6,178 bases of DNA from an uncultured bacterium (GTDB lineage Bacteria; Desulfobacterota; Desulfobulbia; Desulfobulbales; Desulfobulbaceae): positions 1 to 6,178 of the forward strand of contig CAITZN010000436.1 in the NCBI GenBank assembly GCA_903896915.1, read 5' to 3'. This document shows positions 1-5,616 of this stretch, piece by piece. The notes under the pieces are model-generated. The model made no database searches. It had not been told where the DNA came from and saw nothing but the letters and a program-made list of their open reading frames with translations. The translations under genes were made by a program, and so were the position numbers. Position 1 is the stretch's first letter, and every line of letters starts with the position of its first letter.

Positions 1-1183
1 CCACCGTCAACTCCGTTATCCCCATCTTCGTGATACCCGAAGCGACATAGAGGTTCAGTCCCACCGGTGGATGGCACATACCGACCTCCATATTGACGGT
101 CATCATGATGCCGAAATGGACCGGATCGATTCCCAGCTTAATCGCCACCGGAAAAAGTATCGGTGCAAAAATCAATACGATTGAAGAGGGCTCCATGAAG
201 TTCCCGGCCATGAGCAGAAGAATATTGACGGCAAAGAGGAAGGCTACCTGGCCCAGCCCCTTGTCAAGCAGCCAACTGGCCAGTTCCTGGGGGATATTCT
301 CATTGGCCAGAATAAAGGAAAACATAACAGCGTTGGTGATGATATACAGCAGCATCGCCGACATATTGGCGGAATTGAGCAGGACCTTTGGTACATCCTT
401 AAGACTCATGTCCTTATAAATGAACACTGCCACAAAACAGGCATACACAGCGCTCATCGCAGCGGCCTCGGTCGGGGTGAAAATCCCGGTATAGATCCCG
501 CCCATGATAACGAGGATCAGCATCAAGCCCCAGGCCGACTCGCGGAAGGTTCGTAACCGCAGCTTCCAAGAGGCTTTTTCTTGACGCGGGTAATTGTTTT
601 TCCACGCCCGGTACCAGGTCATGCCGCCAAGCATCGAAGCCAGCACAACTCCGGGCACGACTCCGGCCATGAACAATGCACCTACGGAGGTGTTGGTGGC
701 CACCGAATACATCACCATGACGATAGAGGGGGGGATCAGGATACCCAAGGCTCCCGATGTGGTGATGACACCGGCCCCGAACTGCTTGGGAAATCCAGCC
801 TTGATCATTCCGGGCAACAGGATGGAACCAATGGCGACGACCGTGGCCGGTGAAGAACCTGATACGGCCGCAAACAAGGCACAGGCCACAACCCCGGACA
901 GTGCGAGGCCACCGTACCAATGACCGACCAAGGAAGTGGCAAAGTCGATCATTCGGCGGGCTACTCCGCCATGGGTAAGGAAATTACCGGCCAAGATGAA
1001 AAAGGGGATCGCCATGATCTCGAATTTTTCAATACCGGTAAATAACTTCAGAGCGACCGCCTCAAGAGGCACCTGGGTCATGGTAAAGAGAAAGGTCAAA
1101 ACCGTCAGACCCAGGGAAATGGAAATGGGCATTCCTGTGAGCATCAAGGCAAGCAGGATCCCAAAAATAATGGCGGCACTCAT
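1..1183 (-). CDS. dctM: TRAP transporter large permease DctM, 3' end cut by window edge
   Basis: This is the large integral-membrane subunit of a tripartite ATP-independent periplasmic (TRAP) transporter, which carries substrate across the inner membrane using an ion gradient. The frame is open for 394 codons to the window edge; the family is usually about 425-430 residues, so only about 35 C-terminal residues are missing. Visible family signatures are AVSGSSPATVVAIGS (residues 106-120), GALGILIPPSIVMVMYS (144-160), GIFTPTEAAAMSAVYA (233-248), the GNFMEPSSI loop (327-335), and NMEVGMCHPPVGLNLYVASG (364-383). Long hydrophobic segments run throughout, as expected for a protein of about 12 membrane helices. 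The ATG is preceded by a strong AAGGAGGAG ribosome site. It overlaps the dctQ stop as ATGA (1183-1180), indicating translational coupling. The paired DctP has the C4-dicarboxylate flavour, so succinate, fumarate or malate is the likely substrate; this is inferred from family resemblance only. Confidence 0.96.
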   Translation of the reverse strand, partial: MSAAIIFGILLALMLTGMPISISLGLTVLTFLFTMTQVPLEAVALKLFTGIEKFEIMAIPFFILAGNFLTHGGVARRMIDFATSLVGHWYGGLALSGVVACALFAAVSGSSPATVVAIGSILLPGMIKAGFPKQFGAGVITTSGALGILIPPSIVMVMYSVATNTSVGALFMAGVVPGVVLASMLGGMTWYRAWKNNYPRQEKASWKLRLRTFRESAWGLMLILVIMGGIYTGIFTPTEAAAMSAVYACFVAVFIYKDMSLKDVPKVLLNSANMSAMLLYIITNAVMFSFILANENIPQELASWLLDKGLGQVAFLFAVNILLLMAGNFMEPSSIVLIFAPILFPVAIKLGIDPVHFGIMMTVNMEVGMCHPPVGLNLYVASGITKMGITELTV

Positions 1184-1962
1184 CGTTTCTCCTCCTTGCG
1201 GTCCAGGTCCTTCTCTTCCGGCTCGATGTCGTCCTCGAGGACAGCTCTAATTTCAATCGGCTCCCGTTTCCGGCCGGTTCCGTCCTGGTCCGTCTGCTCG
1301 GGCTCGACGTCGTCCTCCAATACCGCCCTGAGTTCAATTGCCTTGTCAAGGGACTCACCCTCCACCGGCAAAACCACTTCATCAATGCCATCGACATGGC
1401 CATGGTCGTGATGCGGCAGTTCGCCGGTTTTGATGAAACTGACCGTGACCTGCAGAAAACGGAAACACATCAGTGACGAACCAAACGGCACCGCACTGTA
1501 CACCAACCAGGTCGGCCATTCGAGATCCGGCGTGGTCGGCCCCTGTGGAAGTACGCCGGTCTTCAGGCCCAGCAAGTTAAAGACGGCATAATGCATGCCG
1601 TTATCCCAGATGAACGTGCCGCCGAGGTAGGTGAGAATGGAGGTGAAGGTGGCACCGGCAAGCAGACCGAAAACGACAAACTTGCCCCGGGTCGATTTTT
1701 CCATCTGGTTGATCAGCACATCGACACCGACATGGATACCGGTGCGGACACCGTAGGCAGCGCCAAACTTGGCCATCCAGACAAACATAATGATGCACAA
1801 CTCCTGGGACCAGCCGAAGTTCAAAGTAAGCAACCAGTCCTGCACCACTGGTATTGGCCAACCGGCGGCATATCGATGCACCACCGCCAGAAAAATAATC
1901 AGGGTCGCCCCTCCCATGAGAAAGGTGATGAGCCATTCCTCGAGGTGATTCAAAATTTTCAT
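1180..1962 (-). CDS. dctQ: TRAP transporter small permease DctQ with extended acidic C-terminal tail
   Basis: This is the small membrane subunit that partners DctM. It is 260 residues from the chosen start, against a usual 160-200. Membrane segments are visible at about 11-31, 55-72, 94-114 and 152-177. The family signature runs from SQELCIIMFVWMAKFGAAYG (52-71) into RTGIHVGVDVL (73-83). After the last helix come a His/Asp-rich linker, PHHDHGHVDG (183-192), and then about 60 highly charged residues containing a duplicated block (209-227 and 236-254). The frame is open upstream to an ATG at 2022, but that ATG lies inside a perfect hairpin and would add 20 residues (starting MVRGGNPSAF) before the normal MKILNHLEEW start. 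The ATG at 1962 has GAAGGA nine bases upstream and is preferred. The gene overlaps dctM by 4 bases and follows dctP after a 79-base spacer. Confidence 0.94.
   Translation of the reverse strand: MKILNHLEEWLITFLMGGATLIIFLAVVHRYAAGWPIPVVQDWLLTLNFGWSQELCIIMFVWMAKFGAAYGVRTGIHVGVDVLINQMEKSTRGKFVVFGLLAGATFTSILTYLGGTFIWDNGMHYAVFNLLGLKTGVLPQGPTTPDLEWPTWLVYSAVPFGSSLMCFRFLQVTVSFIKTGELPHHDHGHVDGIDEVVLPVEGESLDKAIELRAVLEDDVEPEQTDQDGTGRKREPIEIRAVLEDDIEPEEKDLDRKEEKR
1201..1338 (-). repeat. Imperfect tandem duplication in the DctQ C-terminal tail (27-residue period)
   Basis: Residues 209-227 of DctQ (1338-1282), beginning IELRAVLEDDVEPE, recur at 236-254 (1257-1201), beginning IEIRAVLEDDIEPE. The period is 27 codons (81 bases). 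At DNA level the copies share stretches such as ggctcga-gtcgtcctc but differ at many third positions, so the duplication is not recent or the copies have been held by protein-level selection. Both copies are acidic and separated by a basic GRKRE patch. Confidence 0.85.
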
Positions 1963-1977
1963 GTCGCCTTGTCCTTC

Positions 1978-2025
1978 AGGATGGTACGAGGCGAAAGCCG
2001 AAGGGTTTCCGCCTCGTACCATCCT
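1978..2025 (-). promoter_or_regulatory. Intercistronic hairpin between dctP and dctQ
   Basis: The arms aggatggtacgaggcg (1978-1993) and its exact reverse complement (2010-2025) form a perfect 16-bp stem. The 16-base loop can close further with AAA/TTT and CC/GG pairs around a TTC apex. In the dctPQM transcript it begins 16 bases after the dctP stop and ends just before the dctQ ribosome site. No U-run follows on the minus strand, so it is not a standard intrinsic terminator. By analogy with hairpins after binding-protein genes in other transporter operons (for example malE-malF), it could protect the dctP mRNA from 3' decay or hold back downstream expression, so that DctP exceeds the membrane subunits. 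That role is inferred. Confidence 0.8.
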
Positions 2026-2041
2026 TATTTAGGGGTAATCG

Positions 2042-3046
2042 TTATTTTTTGGCACCGACTGCCTGCCGAACGCTATCAATGGTCTCCTGACCGATACGAC
2101 TGGCCATTTTATCTTGCACTGGCAGAAGAGCGGTCTTGAAAGCTGCCCGCTGCTCCTTGGTCAGCATGGTGACTTCTGTCTTGCCGCTCGCCTTGACCGA
2201 TTCGAGGTCCTTTTCATTGCTGGATTTGGCAATATCGTTGGCGTAGTCGGTCGCTTCCTTCATGGCAACCTCAAGCTGGGTTCGAATATCAGCAGGCAGT
2301 CCATCCCAGAACTTTTTATTAACGATCACCGCATATCCCAGGTAGCCATGGTCGGTGATAGACATATTCTTCTGCACTTCATGCATTTTCTGGGTGTAGA
2401 AATTAGAGATCGGATTTTCGGTGCCATCGACAACACCGGTCTGCAGTGCCTGATACACCTCGGAGAATGGCATAACCTGCGGGATGGACTTCAATTCACG
2501 CATCTGCTCTTCCAGAACCTTAGAGGACTGGATCCGCATTTTCTTCCCTTTCAGGTCCGCAGGAGTCTTGATCGGGGTGTTGCAGGAAAAGGATTTGAAA
2601 CCATTATCCCAATACGCCAACCCCTTGATACCCTTAGGCTCCAGTTTATCCAGCAGTTTTTGGCCAGCCGGTCCTTGGGTCACGGTGTGCAGATCGTCGT
2701 ACCCATCAAAGATAAAAGGAACATCGAATACCTCAAACTCTTTAACCCCCAGAGGTCCGAATTTGGCAAGAGAAGGTGCCAGCATCTGGACAGCACCCAA
2801 CTGCAAGGCTTCCATTTCTTCTTTATCCTTATATAATTGGCTGTTCGGATACAGTTCGACTTTAACCTTTCCCTGGGTCAACACCTCAGCACGTTTTTTG
2901 AAGAACTCCGCTGCCAGACCTTTCGGGGTGTCAACCGCAACGACATGGCTGAATTTAATTGAAATCGGTTCTGCAAGCGCCGAGGTCGACAGCAAAGCTG
3001 TTGAAATCGTTAATACCGCCAATGCCTTAGTTACCGTCTGAAACAT
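2042..3046 (-). CDS. dctP: TRAP transporter periplasmic binding protein DctP (C4-dicarboxylate type)
   Basis: This is the extracytoplasmic solute-binding protein that captures substrate and delivers it to DctQ-DctM. At 334 residues it has the usual family length. A Sec signal peptide is clear: a short basic N-terminus, a hydrophobic core at 8-20, and an ALA site with predicted cleavage after residue 25, giving mature EPISIKFSHVVA. Family features are the early IKFSHVVAVDTPKG (30-43), YPNSQLYKDKEEMEAL (66-81), the KKMRIQSS segment (168-175) whose Arg171 sits where TRAP binding proteins hold the substrate carboxylate, and PFSEVYQALQTGVVDGTENP (193-212), including Asn211. This pattern closely resembles DctP proteins for succinate, fumarate and malate, but substrate cannot be fixed from sequence alone. 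The start is supported by a GGAGGAG ribosome site at 3051-3057. It is the first gene of dctPQM and is divergent from the usp gene. Confidence 0.96.
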   Translation of the reverse strand: MFQTVTKALAVLTISTALLSTSALAEPISIKFSHVVAVDTPKGLAAEFFKKRAEVLTQGKVKVELYPNSQLYKDKEEMEALQLGAVQMLAPSLAKFGPLGVKEFEVFDVPFIFDGYDDLHTVTQGPAGQKLLDKLEPKGIKGLAYWDNGFKSFSCNTPIKTPADLKGKKMRIQSSKVLEEQMRELKSIPQVMPFSEVYQALQTGVVDGTENPISNFYTQKMHEVQKNMSITDHGYLGYAVIVNKKFWDGLPADIRTQLEVAMKEATDYANDIAKSSNEKDLESVKASGKTEVTMLTKEQRAAFKTALLPVQDKMASRIGQETIDSVRQAVGAKK

Positions 3047-3134
3047 GATGCTCCTCCATTTTCTGTTTGGTTACAATGTTGCATTCATCTTCAACAAATT
3101 GTCACATCCTCCTGCGTCCGAAGAGGTTCTGCTC

Positions 3135-3150
3135 GGCAAATAACTCTCCA
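3135..3150 (-). promoter_or_regulatory. Sigma-54-like -24/-12 element, dctP-proximal
   Basis: Read on the minus strand this is TGGAGAGTTATTTGCC. It matches the sigma-54 consensus TGGCACG-N4-TTGCW at TGG (-24) and TTGC (-12) with exact spacing, but not at the CAC positions. Transcription would begin near 3124, giving a leader of about 78 bases before dctP. TRAP and other C4-dicarboxylate uptake genes are often controlled by sigma-54 with DctB/DctD-type regulators. No such regulator gene is in this window. Confidence 0.35.
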
Positions 3151-3159
3151 ATATGATCT

Positions 3160-3175
3160 AGCAAAATGAAGACCA
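3160..3175 (-). promoter_or_regulatory. Sigma-54-like -24/-12 element, dctP-distal
   Basis: Read on the minus strand this is TGGTCTTCATTTTGCT. TGG and TTGCT match the sigma-54 consensus with exact spacing, while the CAC positions differ. Its -12 half is slightly better than that of the neighbouring element 25 bases downstream. Transcription would begin near 3149, about 100 bases before the dctP start. At most one of the two need be functional. Confidence 0.4.
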
Positions 3176-3228
3176 CCAGCCGATAAATATGTATAGCCCC
3201 TCTAAATGCCAAGGTGACGATCAACACG

Positions 3229-3294
3229 CTCTTCCGGCAAGAGTATCCGCAGGCGGTTTTCCGCCGATTAATACAAGGGTTTGTGCGAAAAACC
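3229..3294. promoter_or_regulatory. Cluster of three short dyads, possible activator-binding region for dctP
   Basis: Three inverted repeats with 5-base arms lie close together: CTCTT-ccggc-AAGAG (3229-3243), GGCGG-tttt-CCGCC (3252-3265) and GGTTT-gtgcgaa-AAACC (3278-3294). They sit about 55-135 bases upstream of the sigma-54-like elements, the usual range for enhancer-binding-protein sites. The three arms differ in sequence, so they are not obvious copies of one operator. The regulatory role is speculative. Confidence 0.25.
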
Positions 3295-3519
3295 ACCAAA
3301 GACATTACAAACCGAGAAATCGCTAATCCTGCAAAAATGCCCAAAGCATCAGGTCAGCATAACCGGAAATACCGTGCTTCTCCCCTGAACTGATCTTTAG
3401 TTGAATGGATATTCCCGTTGTTTGAAGCGAATGCCCATCTACCTAAGATAAGACACCCGTTTAAGCAGACCTACGGCGGGTTATTGACGCCTATTGCTCT
3501 GGCACAATATTTTAGGACT

Positions 3520-3547
3520 TTGACAGGTCCGTTAATTGCTATATGAT
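3520..3547 (+). promoter_or_regulatory. Sigma-70-like promoter facing usp
   Basis: A perfect TTGACA (3520-3525) is followed after 16 bases by TATGAT (3542-3547), a five-of-six match to the -10 box. An exact TATAAT (3548-3553) lies immediately after but would need a 22-base spacer. Transcription from the first pair would start near 3554 and give a leader of about 175 bases before the usp ATG. Confidence 0.5.
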
Positions 3548-3568
3548 TATAATATGTTCAAATTTGAC

Positions 3569-3590
3569 AAAATAAACTTCGGTTTTTTTT
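3569..3590 (+). terminator. Weak cUUCGg hairpin with poly-T run in the usp leader
   Basis: The bases AAAC-TTCG-GTTT (3574-3585) form a stem closed by a stable C(UUCG)G tetraloop. The stem extends past one T/T mismatch into A-T pairs (3569-3572 with 3587-3590), and the run of eight T lies within the 3' arm. It resembles a weak intrinsic terminator or attenuator but is mostly A-T pairs. It sits only about 15 bases after the predicted start site, so function is doubtful. Confidence 0.22.
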
Positions 3591-3728
3591 AACGTCTACA
3601 ATCAAAACATACTTTTTCAAACAGCCCTTTGGAAGGCAACGGGCGGAAACGAACGACCGATATCTTGCATTTTTTTACATATCGCTTTTGGATGAGTTCT
3701 AACAAGACCAACTCAATGGAGACAAACC

Positions 3729-4220
3729 ATGCATTCTATCCCCACCATAAAAAACATACTCTATACAACAGCTCTCGGCACCCACTCACGTCCGGTCTTC
3801 CGCTATGCGATCAGCTTAGCTCGACAATACGATGCGGATATAATTCTGGTCCATGTGGTTGAACCCTTGAGCAGTTCAGCCCGAGCCGTCATCGAAACCC
3901 ATATGTCTGCCGAGGCCGCTGACCGTTTTCAAAAAGACAACATGCAAACTGTGCTGCAAGAGATAAAAACTCGTCTTAAAAAATTCTGCACGGAAGAAAT
4001 GGAATCGACCAAGACCGATGTCATCAAAGTCCATGAGATTTTGGTAGTCGCAGGAGATCCCAGCGAAGAAATCCTACGGGTTGCCGATAAGAATGCGGCA
4101 GATCTCATTGTCATGGGGAAATCCACCGGCTCTGTCTTCGGCAGTGAGGTTATGGGGACAGTAACCCGCCGTGTAACCCGCCACGCCAAGGTACCGGTCC
4201 TTGTGGTCCCTAATTATTAA
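3729..4220 (+). CDS. Single-domain universal stress protein (UspA family)
   Basis: This is a cytoplasmic Usp-fold protein of 163 residues, a typical single-domain size. The N-terminal beta strand KNILYTTALG (8-17) leads into RPVFRYAISLARQYDADI (21-38) and the second strand ILVHVVEP (39-46). The C-terminal half has VVAGDPSEEIL (106-116), ADLIVMGKSTGS (124-135), MGTVTRRV (142-149) and VPVLVVP (155-161). ATP-binding Usp proteins carry G-x2-G-x9-G-S/T. Here Gly130 and Gly143-Thr144 keep the outer spacing, but the middle glycine is displaced by one (Thr133-Gly134). The acidic residue normally found in the first loop is Ala15. Nucleotide binding is therefore uncertain. GGAG at 3718-3721, seven bases before the ATG, supports the start. 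The gene is divergent from dctP and has its own long leader. Usp proteins are usually induced by starvation or stress; the specific role here is unknown. Confidence 0.93.
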   Translation: MHSIPTIKNILYTTALGTHSRPVFRYAISLARQYDADIILVHVVEPLSSSARAVIETHMSAEAADRFQKDNMQTVLQEIKTRLKKFCTEEMESTKTDVIKVHEILVVAGDPSEEILRVADKNAADLIVMGKSTGSVFGSEVMGTVTRRVTRHAKVPVLVVPNY

Positions 4221-4240
4221 GGCCTCGGCAAAATAACATC

Positions 4241-4292
4241 CGATGCGATGTTTCTCTTTCATACACCTTCTGAAAGAGAAACATTCTCATCG
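4241..4292 (+). terminator. Hairpin downstream of usp, probable transcript 3' end
   Basis: A perfect 13-bp stem pairs ATGTTTCTCTTTC (4248-4260) with 4272-4284 across an 11-base loop. After a small internal loop, CGATG (4241-4245) pairs with CATCG (4288-4292). A run of seven T follows at 4303-4309, about ten bases after the stem, which is too far for a textbook intrinsic terminator. It begins 20 bases after the usp stop and most likely ends or stabilises that transcript. Confidence 0.55.
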
Positions 4293-4399
4293 AACCAACA
4301 CGTTTTTTTGTCATCCAGGGGATTCTTTACCGGTATTGTGCGGGCCCTTTACCCTGCGATGGTTTGAGAGTCTTGATAGTCCTCCCTTATCCCATACCC

Positions 4400-5452
4400 A
4401 TGACCAACCGACGCTCACCCTTAACCGCACTTATTTCGACCCCTGAGCAACTTGCCAGTGCTCTCAATATTCCGCTGGCACCCCTCAAGGCCATCCATGC
4501 AGTATACCCGCTCAGAATTAGTGCCTATTACCTTGAATTAATTAAAAAAGTCGGAATGCCGCTCTGGAGACAGGCTGTGCCCGATATGCGGGAACTTGAC
4601 GATCCGATAGGGATGAAAGACCCTCTTGATGAAGAGAACCTCAGCCCTGTCCCTTACCTGGTTCATAAATATCCGGATCGGGCTCTTTTTCTCGTTAGCA
4701 ACGAATGCGCCATGTACTGCCGCTTCTGCACCCGCAAACGCAAGGTCGGTAAACCCGAAATGCAGATAACGGATGCAACCATCGCAGCCGGTCTCGATTA
4801 TCTTAAAAAAACACCGGCGATCAGCGATGTGCTTCTATCCGGAGGTGACCCGCTCATGCTCAGTGACAGCCGTCTGGAATGGATTCTCAAAGCACTGCGG
4901 GCCATTCCTTCCATCGCCACGATCCGAATAGGCACAAGGGTTCCCTGTACCCTTCCTATGCGGGTCACGCTCAAGCTGGCAGCGATGCTAAAAAAATATC
5001 ATCCTCTCTACATTAACACTCACTTCAATCATCCCGCAGAGATTACACCAGAATCAACTCTAGCGTGCAACCGTCTTGCCAATGCCGGCATTCCCCTTGG
5101 ATGCCAGACGGTTCTTCTCCGTGGGATCAATGACTCTCCCGAGATCATACGGCAATTGATGTATCTCCTGATTCAAATCCGGGTGAAACCTTATTATCTT
5201 TTTCAAGCAGATCTGACCTTGGGTACATCGCATTTCCGGACAACAATCGACACCGGGCTCGACATCATGCAGCATCTTATTGGCCATGTTTCCGGCTTGG
5301 CTGTTCCAACATATGCTCTTGATGCTCCTGGCGGAGGTGGAAAAATCCCCCTAACCCCTGAATATACGAGCAGCCTGGGCAAAACCCTTGAATTCATGAC
5401 CTACCGTGGCGAGCCATGTTCCTACCCAAACGAGATTACTGTCTGGAAATAA
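4400..5452 (+). CDS. kamA: KamA-family radical SAM protein (lysine 2,3-aminomutase-like)
   Basis: This cytoplasmic enzyme belongs to the lysine 2,3-aminomutase family, which uses a [4Fe-4S] cluster, S-adenosylmethionine and pyridoxal phosphate to move an amino group from C2 to C3. From ATG 4400 it has 350 residues. The cluster motif CAMYCRFC (Cys103, Cys107, Cys110) leads into TRKRKVG. SGGDP (147-151) is the SAM-contact motif. Asp271 (QADLTLGTSHFRT) and Asp308 match the two aspartates that hold the substrate amino groups, and Lys315 in DAPGGGGK (308-315) is the PLP lysine. The C-terminal CxCxxC zinc site of clostridial aminomutase is absent, and its fourth ligand position is Ser246. Length is close to EpmB, the elongation-factor-P lysine enzyme, but active-site residues look more aminomutase-like. 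No epmA, efp or ablB gene is nearby. The frame is open back to TTG 4364; neither start has a clear ribosome site, and ATG is preferred. Family is firm, substrate is not. Confidence 0.9.
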   Translation: MTNRRSPLTALISTPEQLASALNIPLAPLKAIHAVYPLRISAYYLELIKKVGMPLWRQAVPDMRELDDPIGMKDPLDEENLSPVPYLVHKYPDRALFLVSNECAMYCRFCTRKRKVGKPEMQITDATIAAGLDYLKKTPAISDVLLSGGDPLMLSDSRLEWILKALRAIPSIATIRIGTRVPCTLPMRVTLKLAAMLKKYHPLYINTHFNHPAEITPESTLACNRLANAGIPLGCQTVLLRGINDSPEIIRQLMYLLIQIRVKPYYLFQADLTLGTSHFRTTIDTGLDIMQHLIGHVSGLAVPTYALDAPGGGGKIPLTPEYTSSLGKTLEFMTYRGEPCSYPNEITVWK

Positions 5453-5474
5453 ATCTATCGTTTTCAATAGCTCC

Positions 5475-5503
5475 TTGGATAAGCTCATAAAAGGTTATAT
5501 AGT
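5475..5503 (+). promoter_or_regulatory. Possible sigma-70 promoter for the HDOD gene
   Basis: TTGGAT (5475-5480) is separated by 17 bases from TATAGT (5498-5503). The -10 box is good (five of six) and the -35 box is weak (three of six). It would give a leader of about 105 bases. That leader contains an AGAATT/AATTCT hairpin (5510-5526) and a GCCGG/CCGGC hairpin (5555-5569). Confidence 0.3.
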
Positions 5504-5616
5504 CAAATCAGAATTCAGATAATTCTACCGGACTTACTTGAGCAGACGTCACGAGCCGGATTCACCGGCAAACGAACGAAATAAGCTCATGCACCTCACT
5601 CCTTCAGGATCAACAG

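Larger units (their letters stand above)
3047..3728. other. Divergent intergenic region between dctP and usp
   Basis: These 682 bases hold no gene I can support. The 80-codon open frame on the minus strand (3344-3102) matches no family I recognise, has no convincing ribosome site, and overlaps the promoter-like sites. The dctP-side half contains two sigma-54-like elements (3135-3150, 3160-3175), three short dyads (3229-3294), and a weak leader stem pairing 3073-3081 with 3092-3102. The usp-side half is AT-rich and contains a sigma-70-like promoter and a poly-T hairpin. The stretch 3295-3519 shows nothing I can identify. Confidence 0.7.

Noticed and set aside
581..923. Plus-strand open frames of 90 and 109 codons
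   Set aside because: They are antisense shadows of dctM, which has clear TRAP motifs on the minus strand throughout this stretch.
1963..2022. In-frame upstream ATG extending DctQ by 20 residues
   Set aside because: The ATG lies inside the perfect intercistronic hairpin, the added residues do not look like a DctQ N-terminus, and the ATG at 1962 has a better-placed ribosome site.
2114..3041. Plus-strand open frames of 240 and 185 codons
   Set aside because: They are antisense to dctP, whose signal peptide and binding-protein motifs are unambiguous. Long shadow frames are common opposite such genes.
3102..3344. 80-codon open frame on the minus strand upstream of dctP
   Set aside because: No recognisable family, no convincing ribosome site, rare-looking composition with many Arg and Cys, and it overlaps the sigma-54-like elements. 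Probably chance.
3500..3515. TGGCAC on the plus strand as a possible sigma-54 -24 element for usp
   Set aside because: The -12 position reads TTTA instead of TTGC, so the essential GC is missing.
5479..5590. Direct repeat ATAAGCTCAT at 5479-5488 and 5581-5590
   Set aside because: Ten-base repeats are expected by chance in a window this size, and there are no flanking features to suggest a mobile element or operator pair.
5540..5600. Possible cyclic-di-GMP riboswitch ahead of the HDOD gene
   Set aside because: Although cacgag and ggcaaac recall parts of that motif, the conserved GACGCAAAGCC segment and tetraloop-receptor arrangement are absent.
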